From the NCBI RefSeq assembly GCF_045062745.1, contig NZ_JBJGED010000048.1:1-42271 (forward strand): DNA of 42,271 nucleotides. Reading direction: 5' to 3'. This document shows, in pieces, positions 17,137 to 25,706 of the stretch. The stretch is from Paenibacillus_AA sp045062745 (lineage in GTDB: Bacteria > Bacillota > Bacilli > Paenibacillales > NBRC-103111). The notes beneath the pieces are model-generated. The model did not search any database. It saw nothing but the letters and a program-made list of their open reading frames with translations, and was not told the origin of the DNA. Position 1 is the first letter of the stretch; each line of letters begins with the position of its first letter. Made by a program: the position numbers and the translations under genes.

Positions 17137-18225
17137 ATGTTACGAACATATAAATTTCGATTGTATCCTACAACAGAGCAGCAAGAAAAGATCGGTTTTA
17201 CACTGGAACGCTGCCGTTTGCTATACAATCGTTTGTTGGAGGAACGTATCCTCGCCTACAAAACGGAAGGTAAAAAACTGTCATATGGCCAGCAAGCGAA
17301 CACGTTTAGCGAACGCAAACAGCATATCCCTACCTTGAAAGAAGTCCATTCCCAAGTATTGCAAGACGTCGCCAGACGCCTCGACAAGACGTACCAAGCC
17401 TTCTTCCGACGTGTCAAGAACGGAGAAAAGGCGGGATTCCCACGCTATAAGTCGATTAGCCGCTACGATTCATTTACCTATCCGCAAAGCGGATTTACTT
17501 TTGAGGGATCACGTCTTCAACTATCCAAGATCGGAGAGGTATGAATCAAGCTGCATCGGCAGCTGCAGGGGACAATCAAAACCTGCACGATCACGGTAAA
17601 AAACGGCCGTTATTACGCTTGCCTGTCGTGCGAAGTCGAAGCGCAGCCGCTTCCCAAAACAAACCGTCATGCGGGTGTGGATCTTGGCGTCAGGCAATTG
17701 GCAGCAACCTCGGACGGACAAGTTTTTGCAGCGCCGAAGTATCTACGAAACTGCGAGGCGAAACTCAAACGGCAACAAAAGAATGTATCCAGGAAACAGC
17801 GCGGCTCAAACCGCAGATGCAAAGCAGTTATGGTGCTGGCGCGGCAGCATGAGCACGTAGCCAATCAGCGCAAGGATTACGCGCACAAAATAAGCAGAAG
17901 GCTAGTCAACATGTACGACCTCATCGCCTTCGAAGATCTGAACGTGCAAGGGATGGCGAGAAATCATCATCTTGCCAAAAGCATTGCGGATGCGGGATGG
18001 AATGCACTCATACAATTTGTGACGTACAAGGCTGAGAGCGCCGGTCGTCAGGTTGTGCGGGTTGATCCGCGCCATACATCGCAGCATTGCTCCGTATGCA
18101 ACAAAATCGTGAAGAAGACGCTTGCCGAACGAGTACATCACTGCCCGCATTGCAGCACAACATTAGACCGGGACGTGAATGCGGCGATCAACATCCTGAG
18201 ACGCGCGAAGCAGCAAGTCTCGTAA
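17137..18225 (+). pseudogene. tnpB: TnpB RNA-guided nuclease with one in-frame TGA
   Basis: The reading frame encodes a complete TnpB of 362 codons. The N-terminus (LRTYKFRLYPTTEQQEKI) is the family's standard start. RuvC residues are all present: D in GVDLGVRQLA, E in IAFEDLNVQGM and D in LDRDVNAAINI. A zinc ribbon CSVC...CPHC lies between the last two. One codon, TGA at 17542-17544, interrupts it after KIGEV; relatives have Lys or Arg there, so a single change from CGA or AGA explains it. No frameshift is needed: both halves are in the same phase. It is probably an inactive remnant of recent origin, although restart at the GTG at 17677 or stop read-through cannot be excluded. TnpB cuts DNA guided by RNA from the element's right end. 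Confidence 0.88.
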
Positions 18226-18350
18226 CCGAACCAATAATCGTCAGGCTCGGGCGGAGCCTTCGCGGAGGGATGAGGTTACGAGTCCCAATGATTCGAGAAG
18301 CCCACAGCTTTAGCCGTGTGGAGTCGTCACTAGGTTTCTTTACTTCGGTT
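18226..18350 (+). ncRNA. Candidate omega (reRNA) guide RNA of tnpB
   Basis: Known TnpB elements make a guide RNA that covers the 3' end of tnpB and the right end and reads into the flank. Here the right-end region has a hairpin AGGCTC/GAGCCT (18243-18248 with 18254-18259) and the terminal hairpin at 18302-18321, ending at 18330. The guide would start with TAGGTTTCTTTACTTCGG (18331-18348), which is antisense to the 3' end of the YesN-like gene. The true 5' end probably lies inside tnpB; no promoter was identified. Confidence 0.6.
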
Positions 18351-19973
18351 CTTGAATTCCTTCGGCGACTGCCCTTCGATCCGCTTGAACACTTGGTAAA
18401 AATAGGCGTATTCCTTATATCCGACCCGTTCGCCGACTTCGTTCACTTTGTTCTTCGGATCCATAAGCAGCTGCTTCGCCGCTTCGATTCTCGCCTTGGA
18501 CACGAGGTCCACGAAGTTGATGCCGGTCTCGGTCCGGAGCAGCCGGCTCAAGTAGCTGGGGCTCAAGCCGAAATGGTCGGCGATCGACGTCAGATTGATG
18601 TTCTCGGCAAAATGATTGTTGATGTAGTCGACGACCTTTTTCACAATCAGGCTGTATTCCTTGTCCTCGCCCTGGAGCTTCTTCTTGATATGCCCGATAA
18701 AGGCGGCGAGGTAGGCCGACGCTTCCCGCATACTGGACAAGCGGTACACTTCCTCGAGCATTTGATCGACGCTCTTGCCGAGACCGAACTCATCCCCGGT
18801 CACCCGGAAATAATAGCGCGCCGCCGCGAGGCATACTTCGGACAGCAGCCCCTTCACTACGAGAATGTTCCCGTCGCTGTATACCGAGATCTGGTTCAGG
18901 AACCGCTCCATATGGGCGATCATGTCTTCGCCCGACTTGTGCTCCAGCATCTGGTTGAATTGCTCGAGATCTTGAATGATCGAGAATTTGACCGTTTCCT
19001 TCGCCTGGGCGCCCTGCTCCGGGAAGAGCACGCTCTCATCGGCGCGGAAAAAGCTCGTGTCCATGAGCTGCGACGCTTCCCGGTACGCTTCCGGCAGCTC
19101 GCGCAGCGACCGGTAGACGGAGCTCACGGCCACACAGCAGGCGACCTGCTCATGGAGAGCGGCGGCGTCGATGAACTCTTTGCAGAAGCTCTGCAGCTTC
19201 ATGCGCATCTCCCGGGGCGGCAGCACCTTGGGGAACAGGCAGACGAATACGAGATCGTCGTGGCGCAGCGACTCGATTAGCTCGAGGTCCCGCTTGGCGG
19301 TCAGCCGATGCGCCCGCTCCGACAGACGGAGCCGGAGCTGCGGCATTAGCTTCGTCTGCGTCAGGCCGGCGGCGCCCTTCGGCTGCTCCTTCGCCCGCAC
19401 GAGCAGCAGCGCGAAGCGGCTGAACAATATTTCTACACGGTGCCCCGACTCCTGCGTCTCCGACTCCATCGACGTTCCGAGAATCATGTCGCCGATTAGC
19501 TTGCTGCGCAGTGACGGAATCACGCTCGAATGCTGCCGCTCAAGCTCGACGAACGCGCTCGCGATCCGGGCCGCATTTTCCTGCTCCGTCCGTTTGCTGT
19601 CCAGCTCCGCTACGGCACTGCGGATTACTTGGCTCAGCTCGTCATTATTGACCGGCTTCACGATGAAATCGAAGACGCCTAGACGTACAGCCCGCTTCGC
19701 ATACTCGAAGTCCTGGTATCCCGTAATCAAAATCGTCTTCGCCTGCGGCAGCGTTTCGATCATCACCTGCGCCAGATCGAGCCCGCTCAGTCCGGGCATC
19801 TTAATATCCGTCACGAGAATGTCGGGCTTCAGCTCGAGCAAGAGCCGCTTGCCTTCCAAGCCGTCTTCGGCCTGCCCCACCACCTCGCAGCCCAGCGCCT
19901 CCCAGTCCATCGTCTTCACGATCGCTTGGCGGATAAGCGGCTTGTCGTCGATCACCATCACTTTGTACTTCAC
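18330..19973 (-). CDS. AraC-type response regulator (YesN-like)
   Basis: 547 residues. The receiver domain (1-120) has acidic residues D9/D10, phosphoacceptor D56 in ILVTDIKMPG, and the KPV loop. A long central region of unknown fold follows. The last 100 residues are an AraC/XylS double helix-turn-helix (INLTSIADHFGLSPSYLSRL, then VGERVGYKEYAYFYQVFKR). Such regulators activate nearby sugar transporter and glycosidase genes after phosphorylation by a YesM-type kinase. Start is GTG at 19973, overlapping the kinase stop by one base, with GAGGAGG 7 bases upstream. The stop codon TAG uses the last base of the inserted tnpB element; the uninterrupted sequence would have ended with TAA, so the protein is unchanged. 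It is the best candidate to bind the 16-base element. Confidence 0.93.
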   Translation of the reverse strand: MKYKVMVIDDKPLIRQAIVKTMDWEALGCEVVGQAEDGLEGKRLLLELKPDILVTDIKMPGLSGLDLAQVMIETLPQAKTILITGYQDFEYAKRAVRLGVFDFIVKPVNNDELSQVIRSAVAELDSKRTEQENAARIASAFVELERQHSSVIPSLRSKLIGDMILGTSMESETQESGHRVEILFSRFALLLVRAKEQPKGAAGLTQTKLMPQLRLRLSERAHRLTAKRDLELIESLRHDDLVFVCLFPKVLPPREMRMKLQSFCKEFIDAAALHEQVACCVAVSSVYRSLRELPEAYREASQLMDTSFFRADESVLFPEQGAQAKETVKFSIIQDLEQFNQMLEHKSGEDMIAHMERFLNQISVYSDGNILVVKGLLSEVCLAAARYYFRVTGDEFGLGKSVDQMLEEVYRLSSMREASAYLAAFIGHIKKKLQGEDKEYSLIVKKVVDYINNHFAENINLTSIADHFGLSPSYLSRLLRTETGINFVDLVSKARIEAAKQLLMDPKNKVNEVGERVGYKEYAYFYQVFKRIEGQSPKEFKNRSKET

Positions 19974-21757
19974 TAGGAGGCCTCCTCGGTCAAAATCGGC
20001 AGACGAATCCGGATGGACGTGCCGTGATGCAGCTCGCTCGTGATGCTGAGTCCGTAGCGGTCGCCGTACAAGATTTGAATCCGTTTATGCACGCTGATGA
20101 TGCCTACGTTCGTATGCTTGTCCTTCCTCTTCAGCTGCGAGCCCTCCGACGGGCTGAGCAATTGGCTCTTCGTCTCCTCGTCGATGCCGACGCCGTTGTC
20201 GGACACTTCGAGGTACAGATCTTCGTCCTTCACCCAACAGCCGATGCTGACGATCCCTTTGCCCGGCTTCTCCTCGATGCCATGCTTGATGGAGTTTTCC
20301 ACCAGCGGCTGCAGGATGAATTTGGGCACTTGCAGCGACATCAGGCTGGGCTCGACATGTACATTCACTTCGATTTTGTCTCCATAAATGATTTTATGGA
20401 TCGCCAGGTAGCTCGTAATGTAGTCGACCTCGTCCTGCAGCGGGATGATGTCGCCCTTTTTGCCGATACTCTCGCGGAGCAGCTTGCCGAGCAAGTAGAT
20501 CATGTCGCTCACTTGCTTGTCGCCGCTCAGCTTGGCGAGACTATGAATCGACTCCAGCGTGTTGTAGAGGAAATGGGGATTGATTTGCGCCTGAAGCGCT
20601 TTATATTCGAACTGAAGCGTGCGGTATTCCGCCTTTTGCTTGAGCAGCTTCTCCTCGTATACCGTGTGGATCAGCTCGCCGATCTTCTCCGCCATGGAGT
20701 TGAACTTCTCCGCGAGCAGTCCCACCTCGTCCCGGCTCCGGGCGACGATCCGCTTGTGGGTGAAGTCCACGGAGAAGTTCGTCATGCTCTGCAGCAGCAT
20801 CCGCACGTTTTCCGTAATGTTTTTGGAGATGATGACCGCCAGGATGAACGCGATGAGCAGAGCGACCGCTATCGTGCTGACCGTCCAGAGCTTGATCGCC
20901 TCCGTGCCCCGCTTCAATTCGTTCACCGCGATGATCTGGATGATTTTCCACTTGTCGTACGGGGTGGTAATGATCGTGGAGATGTAGGCCTCCCCTCCGT
21001 ACTGGAACCCCTGATTCGTCTGCTGCGTCTCATACATGCGGTGCTCGACGAAATACCGCGAAGGGGCGGATTCCAATTTGTTAAGCAAGAGCGGGGTGAG
21101 CTCCTCGTTCAGAATGACGATGTTGCCTTGGGTCAGCTCGTCCACATTCGAGTAGATCGCGTTGATCAGACTGCTGTCCACCCCTACGATAATGATGCCT
21201 ACGTAACGGTTGGAAGCGATATCATAAATGGCTTTTTCCATGAAAATCACATTGCTGCTCCCCGGCACCCACGAAGCCCGTCCCCGCTTCTCCTGGATCA
21301 GGTCGATGTTCGCGTCGGCGAGATCCTTGTTGTAATTCTGAGTGGCGCTGCGTTCGAGTCCGAACCGCTTGCCGGTGCTGTCGATCACCATAACCGACAT
21401 ATAGTAGTCCCTCGAGAACAACAGCTCGTTCATAAATTCGCTGATCGTGCGATCTTTCGTGAATAAGTCTGTTGCAGAGCTATTGTTGGAAATGCTAAGG
21501 GCGGCGCTGAGCGAGGAATTGCGGAACTGCTGGAAGACGTGGTCTTCGATGTCCTTCGTCCGCTTCTCGAGATTGATCCCGATCTGTTCGATGAGGTATT
21601 CGGAGAAATTAGCCGTATTGCGTTTGATCGCGTTCATGGACACGTAATAATTGACCGTGCTGATCATGAAGATCGTCAGGAGCACGATCACGGTAAAAGA
21701 AAGCAGGAACTTCGTGCGGAGCTTCAAATCGTAAAACCGGGTCATCAGCGTTGCCAT
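19973..21757 (-). CDS. Sensor histidine kinase (YesM-like)
   Basis: 594 residues with this start. A first membrane span lies near 15-40, then an extracellular sensor domain of about 240 residues (Cache-like), a second span near 291-311, HAMP, and a HisKA_7TM-free YesM kinase core. Phosphoacceptor H395 lies in QAQINPHFLYN, and the ATP-binding domain shows LVENSIKHGIEE and DNGVGID. It would sense a sugar or a liganded binding protein and phosphorylate the regulator encoded immediately downstream. The ATG at 21757 is preferred over an in-frame GTG at 21799 because GGGGGTGGGG lies just before it. Confidence 0.93.
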   Translation of the reverse strand: MATLMTRFYDLKLRTKFLLSFTVIVLLTIFMISTVNYYVSMNAIKRNTANFSEYLIEQIGINLEKRTKDIEDHVFQQFRNSSLSAALSISNNSSATDLFTKDRTISEFMNELLFSRDYYMSVMVIDSTGKRFGLERSATQNYNKDLADANIDLIQEKRGRASWVPGSSNVIFMEKAIYDIASNRYVGIIIVGVDSSLINAIYSNVDELTQGNIVILNEELTPLLLNKLESAPSRYFVEHRMYETQQTNQGFQYGGEAYISTIITTPYDKWKIIQIIAVNELKRGTEAIKLWTVSTIAVALLIAFILAVIISKNITENVRMLLQSMTNFSVDFTHKRIVARSRDEVGLLAEKFNSMAEKIGELIHTVYEEKLLKQKAEYRTLQFEYKALQAQINPHFLYNTLESIHSLAKLSGDKQVSDMIYLLGKLLRESIGKKGDIIPLQDEVDYITSYLAIHKIIYGDKIEVNVHVEPSLMSLQVPKFILQPLVENSIKHGIEEKPGKGIVSIGCWVKDEDLYLEVSDNGVGIDEETKSQLLSPSEGSQLKRKDKHTNVGIISVHKRIQILYGDRYGLSITSELHHGTSIRIRLPILTEEAS

Positions 21758-21845
21758 TTCCCCACCCCCTTGCTCGCGCTCGTAATCTACGTATTCCACC
21801 TTCGGGCAGGAATCCCTGCTGCGCCGGTTGCTGCTCGAGCTTACG

Positions 21846-22598
21846 CTACTCGGTTGCGTGCTTCGCCTTCACCTGCTGCCGGAACACCTCCAGCTTCTCC
21901 AAATAATTCAGCGCGATGTCCACCTGCAGGTCCATCAGCAGTCGTCCCTTCTCGGCGGTCGCCGCCTCCGGGAAGCCCCAATAGCCGTCCTCCGTCAGCT
22001 CGGACGTATCGAAGTAGTCCATATAGTCTTGCGGCACCGTCGTCGGCGCGCGCTGCGGGCGGATGTCCCGTACCAGCTCGGGCGCATGGGACAGCATGAG
22101 CGACGTCTCGAATTCCCCGGCGTGAATGTCGTGCTGCGTATGCTGGAGGATCGTGGGCGTCCTCGGGTCGGGTATCCCCGGGGTGAAGATCAGGACCACC
22201 TTCATGTCGGTCCCCTGCGCCTCGAAGTCTTTGTTCAGCTGGCGGATGGCGGGCTTCAAGCTCCAATTGCCGCCATGGAAGTTGACGACGACGAGCTGCC
22301 GGTACCCGGCATAGCGGAGCGACTCGGCGATATCCCGGACGAATAAGGCTAAAGTAGTAGACCGGATGTAGACGGTTCCGTGCGAGTCCCGGTGCTCGAT
22401 CGAGGAAGAGATCGGGAGGGCCGGCAGCAAGTAGGCATTGAGCTTGTCCGCCAGCCGCCGGGCTAACTCCTGCGCGAAAATCGTATCCGTCCCGACCGGC
22501 AGGTGGCTGCCGTGCTGCTCCAGCGCACCGATGGGCAGTACCGCCGTACGACAGCCGGCCTGTTCGAAATCACGCCGCGTATTGTACATCGTAAGCAT
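21846..22598 (-). CDS. Creatininase-family amidohydrolase
   Basis: 250 residues. Motifs of the family are LPIGALEQHGSHLPVGTDT near 20-38 (metal glutamate, histidine and aspartate), HRDSHGT and VVNFHGGN near 105. Members hydrolyse creatinine or cleave formamide bonds in riboflavin/F420 or mycofactocin pathways; the exact reaction cannot be chosen here. AGGAGG stands 9 bases before the ATG. The gene is upstream of the YesM/YesN pair by 88 bp on the same strand, so co-transcription is possible but the functional tie is unclear. Confidence 0.85.
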   Translation of the reverse strand: MLTMYNTRRDFEQAGCRTAVLPIGALEQHGSHLPVGTDTIFAQELARRLADKLNAYLLPALPISSSIEHRDSHGTVYIRSTTLALFVRDIAESLRYAGYRQLVVVNFHGGNWSLKPAIRQLNKDFEAQGTDMKVVLIFTPGIPDPRTPTILQHTQHDIHAGEFETSLMLSHAPELVRDIRPQRAPTTVPQDYMDYFDTSELTEDGYWGFPEAATAEKGRLLMDLQVDIALNYLEKLEVFRQQVKAKHATE

Positions 22599-22616
22599 AA
22601 GGACCCGCCTCCTAGG

Positions 22617-22642
22617 AATAACTTCGTGTTATTCTCATTATA
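22617..22642 (-). promoter_or_regulatory. Promoter -10 and small inverted repeat of the creatininase gene
   Basis: TATAAT lies at 22642-22637 on the minus strand. AATAAC and GTTATT (22617-22622 and 22628-22633) form a 6-bp inverted repeat across the expected start site and could be an operator. The -35 is poor. Confidence 0.4.
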
Positions 22643-22718
22643 CAGATTGAAGCGGGTCGGAAGGGCGGTAATTAATTGTTATAATTTTCTGACTTTTTAC
22701 ACAGCATTAACAATCGTG

Positions 22719-22727
22719 TGGTATGAT
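22719..22727 (+). promoter_or_regulatory. Extended -10 of the glycine-rich protein gene
   Basis: TGGTATGAT is an extended -10 about 29 bases before the chosen ATG. An in-frame ATG at 22723 lies inside it, which argues for the later start at 22756. Confidence 0.45.
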
Positions 22728-22755
22728 TCAACTATTACAAGCAGGAGGGATGTCC

Positions 22756-23142
22756 ATGCCAATTATGATTTTCGCGTTCATCGTTTTCATCATCATCGTC
22801 GTTAGTGTAGTTTCCAAGATGTCTCAAGCCGACAACGGCGGCCCCCGGAGGAATACCCGGAATCGGGGCCGGGCGGACGACGGATATTCCGGCTTCCACT
22901 CGCCGACTATGACGCCTTATCCGCATAACGGGGGGAGAGATGTCGGCCAGGATCTCAATTGCCGGGACGGCAACGGTGACCGGGGCGGCTGGAGCAATGA
23001 CGGAGACGGCGGACGCTCGGGCAGCGACAACGGGGGCTACAACAGTGGGGGCAGCGATGGCGGGGGCTGGAGCGGCGGAGGAGACAGTGGCGGAAGCGGC
23101 GGCGGTGGAGATGGCGGCGGCGGCGGTGGCGGAGGGGATTAG
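22756..23142 (+). CDS. Small membrane protein with glycine-rich tail
   Basis: 128 residues. One hydrophobic span (IMIFAFIVFIIIVVSVV, about 3-19) is followed by a hydrophilic Asn/Asp/Gly/Ser region that ends in an almost pure Gly/Ser/Asp tail. No family is recognised. The ATG at 22756 has AGGAGG 7 bases upstream. The low-complexity tail is similar in style to many small Bacillales membrane proteins of unknown role. It stands alone between oppositely oriented genes. Confidence 0.7.
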   Translation: MPIMIFAFIVFIIIVVSVVSKMSQADNGGPRRNTRNRGRADDGYSGFHSPTMTPYPHNGGRDVGQDLNCRDGNGDRGGWSNDGDGGRSGSDNGGYNSGGSDGGGWSGGGDSGGSGGGGDGGGGGGGGD

Positions 23143-23185
23143 TCGGAATCCGCAACACCTCCCCACAGCCGCACAGCCGCTCCTC

Positions 23186-23902
23186 TCACAGTCTGCTCGC
23201 CCGGCAAGCGTGTACGAACGCTTCGAACAGCAGCCTGGCCGCAGGATCGCCGGAGCGGGTCATGTTCTCCGGGTGCCACTGCACCCCAAGGGCGAACCGG
23301 TGCTGCGTGCTCTCGATCGCTTCTACGATGCCGTCGCTTGAATAGGCCGTAATTGCGAAGCCGGCTCCGGCACGGCGGATCGCCTGGTGGTGGAAGCTGT
23401 TCACCTTCAATCGGATGTTCTGCACGATGCTGTGGAGCATCGATTGCTCTACAATGTCGATATAATGGGACGCATGTTCTCTAGGAGCCTTCTGCGAATG
23501 CTGCAGCAGAGGGCGTCCGGACTGGGCATAGATGTCCTGGTACATATCCCCGTCCGCTGCCACGTTCAGTACTTGGCATCCTCGGCAGATCCCGAAGACC
23601 GGTTTGTTGCGCTGCAGAAACCGGCGTATCAGGGCGATCTCGAACTGGTCCCGCTCCGGGCTTACTTCGCCTAGAGCCGGGTGCGGCTCCTCGCCGTACC
23701 ATGTCGGATCGACGTCCCCCCCTCCCGTCACGAGCAGGCCGTCGAGCGAGGCGGCGAGCTGATCCAGCACGCTCTCGTTTGCTATGTTCGGCAGCACGAG
23801 CGGTACACCTCCCGCATTCACGACGGAATGGGCGTTATCCATGCCCATAGTTAACAACGTGCCTTCCCTGATCGAAGAAGTAACCCCGATAGACGGCGCC
23901 AT
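23186..23902 (-). CDS. Gamma-glutamyl-GABA hydrolase-like class I amidotransferase (peptidase C26)
   Basis: 238 residues. The fold is a class I glutamine amidotransferase: LLVTGGGDVDP near 55-65, the nucleophile cysteine in FGICRGCQ, and the catalytic His-Glu in GVQWHPE. This matches PuuD-like enzymes that hydrolyse gamma-glutamyl bonds, for example gamma-glutamyl-GABA. GGGGGAT stands 4 bases before the ATG. It follows the second ABC exporter pair by 79 bp and has its own possible -10. Confidence 0.88.
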   Translation of the reverse strand: MAPSIGVTSSIREGTLLTMGMDNAHSVVNAGGVPLVLPNIANESVLDQLAASLDGLLVTGGGDVDPTWYGEEPHPALGEVSPERDQFEIALIRRFLQRNKPVFGICRGCQVLNVAADGDMYQDIYAQSGRPLLQHSQKAPREHASHYIDIVEQSMLHSIVQNIRLKVNSFHHQAIRRAGAGFAITAYSSDGIVEAIESTQHRFALGVQWHPENMTRSGDPAARLLFEAFVHACRASRL

Positions 23903-23934
23903 AACGATCCCCCATTTCCTAATTCCGTTACCTC

Positions 23935-23940
23935 ATTATA
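23935..23940 (-). promoter_or_regulatory. Possible -10 of the C26 hydrolase gene
   Basis: TATAAT on the minus strand, 33 bases before the ATG at 23902. The -35 is unclear, so the gene may also be read from the ABC operon upstream. Confidence 0.35.
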
Positions 23941-23981
23941 GTTCGGGAGGGTTCAAAATACATCCGGAACGATCCGAAAAT

Positions 23982-25706
23982 TTATGACGCCGCTTCCTCT
24001 TCCATCTGCGCATATACGAGCTTCTTGTAAATCGTGTCGCCCGCCATCAACGTGTCGTGCGTCCCCTCTTCGGCGACGCGCCCTTGGTCCATGACGTAGA
24101 TCCAGTCCGCGTTGCGGATCGTTGAGAGCCGGTGGGCGATGATGATCGTCGTGAGCCCCTCCCGCGCCTCGTCGATCATCTTCTGCACCCGGCGCTCGGT
24201 TTCGAGATCGAGCGACGACGTCGACTCGTCGAGAATGAGGATCTCCGAGCGCTTCAGCAGCGCCCGCGCCAGCGCGAGCCGCTGCTTCTGGCCGCCGGAC
24301 AAGTTGATGCCCCGCTCGCCCAGCTCCGTGTCGTAGCCTCGCTCCAGCGAGACGATGTAGTCGTGAATGTTCGCCTGCCTGCATGCTGCGACCACCTCTT
24401 CCTGAGTATGGGAGCGCCCCATGAGCACGTTGTTGCGAATCGTGTCCGGGAATAGATAAGGGTCCTGGAACACGACCGACAGCCGATCCGTCCAGGCCTC
24501 GCGCCGGATGTCCGTCAGCGGGATCCCGTTCACGAGGATGCTGCCGCTGCTCGGATCGTAGAATCGCACGAGAAGCTGGGCGATCGTCGATTTCCCGCCG
24601 CCGCTCGTCCCGACGAATGCGACCTTGCGGCCTACCGGAATTGAAAGCGACAGCTGCTCCAGCACGTTGCGGGTCTGATCCGAGTAGCGGAACGTCACCT
24701 GGTCCAGCTCGAGATTCGCGATCGGCCCCTGAATATCCCGCTCGCCATCCTCGATCTGCGGGCCCTCCACCAGCGCGCGAATCCGGTCGACCATGGCGAG
24801 CCGGCTCTGGGCTTCCATCGCGAAGCCATAAATATCATGGATGGCGGTCATGAGCTGGGACGTGAATTGGAAGATGACGACGTACATCCCGATCGACAGC
24901 GCCCCGTCCATCACGAGGTACCCGCCGTACCCGAGCACGAGCAGGCTCGCCCCCCACTTCAGCGGATCGCTCCAGAACAGCTTCTTGTTCTCCAGCTTCG
25001 CTTCCTCGAGCACCTTCGCATACAGGAGAGCGAAGTTATCGTTCATCTTCCGCTGCTCCCACTTCTCCCGGTGGAAGGCGATCACTTCCCGCGTCGACGA
25101 GACCCCTTCCTCCATATGGACGAGGAAGCCGGACCGGGCATCCTGGACCTCCTTCGACAACCGGCGGATCGGCTGCCCGAACTTCCTCCCGAGGGCGAGA
25201 TACAGGAAACTGAAAGCGAGAATGCTGACCAGGATTACCGGACTGCTCCACCCGATGACGGCGCACAGGATGATCGCCGATACCACGTTCGCGATGCCGT
25301 TCGGCACGAACTGGGTGAACGCCACGATCGTCCAATTGATGTCGTTCGTGAAGTAACTCACGTACTTGGCGATTCGTTCATTGTGATACACCTGCGTAGG
25401 GGTCCGGTAGATGGTGCGCATCGCATCTTCAGTCATCTGCGCATAGATCCGGTACGCGTTCACCCGGCCGGTATGCGTCCACAAGACGCCGAACAAGCCC
25501 GAGCAGACGATAGCGGCCGCGAACCAAAGGAGCGTCCCGGGCAGCAGCTCATACTGCCCGTCCAGGAAAATATCGTCGATCACCACTTTTTGTACCGCCG
25601 TTACGGCGATGCCGGCTACGGTCGATAACAAGAGGAAGAAGAGCCCGATCAGGAAGCCACCTCGAAATTGCAGCACATATCGCTTCAGCCACAGCACGCT
25701 TTTCAT
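23982..25706 (-). CDS. ABC exporter subunit, second pair
   Basis: 574 residues: exporter membrane domain, then an ATPase domain with Walker A GTSGGGKST, signature LSGGQKQR, Walker B LILDESTSSLD with the catalytic glutamate, and H-loop IIAHRLSTI. Its ATG overlaps the partner's TGA by four bases (ATGA) and has GAGGGGGGCGGT before it. Unlike the first pair, both ATPase sites look fully active. Substrate is unknown; lipid, peptide or drug export are typical for the family. Confidence 0.9.
   Translation of the reverse strand: MKSVLWLKRYVLQFRGGFLIGLFFLLLSTVAGIAVTAVQKVVIDDIFLDGQYELLPGTLLWFAAAIVCSGLFGVLWTHTGRVNAYRIYAQMTEDAMRTIYRTPTQVYHNERIAKYVSYFTNDINWTIVAFTQFVPNGIANVVSAIILCAVIGWSSPVILVSILAFSFLYLALGRKFGQPIRRLSKEVQDARSGFLVHMEEGVSSTREVIAFHREKWEQRKMNDNFALLYAKVLEEAKLENKKLFWSDPLKWGASLLVLGYGGYLVMDGALSIGMYVVIFQFTSQLMTAIHDIYGFAMEAQSRLAMVDRIRALVEGPQIEDGERDIQGPIANLELDQVTFRYSDQTRNVLEQLSLSIPVGRKVAFVGTSGGGKSTIAQLLVRFYDPSSGSILVNGIPLTDIRREAWTDRLSVVFQDPYLFPDTIRNNVLMGRSHTQEEVVAACRQANIHDYIVSLERGYDTELGERGINLSGGQKQRLALARALLKRSEILILDESTSSLDLETERRVQKMIDEAREGLTTIIIAHRLSTIRNADWIYVMDQGRVAEEGTHDTLMAGDTIYKKLVYAQMEEEAAS

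Larger units (their letters stand above)
17001..18330 (+). mobile_element. IS200/IS605-type tnpB-only element
   Basis: The element carries tnpB without a tnpA transposase. The right end is well defined: a hairpin CCACAGCTTTAGCCGTGTGG (18302-18321) is followed by GAGTCGTCAC ending at 18330, the usual IS605-like end. The left end is less certain; an imperfect palindrome with CCTTTAGGCGTTAGG lies at 17024-17038, and TTTAT at 16996-17000 is a typical flanking target motif. The boundary at 17000/17001 is supported because joining the flanks recreates a 16-base element found intact at 16389-16404. There is no target duplication, as expected for this family. Without tnpA it can move only with help from elsewhere. 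Confidence 0.75.

Noticed and set aside
18330..18332. YesN gene truncated by the tnpB insertion
   Set aside because: Rejoining the flanks gives TAA at the same codon, so the protein end is unchanged.
20024..21466. 480-codon plus-strand open frame
   Set aside because: It is the antisense shadow of the histidine kinase, whose catalytic motifs are clear.
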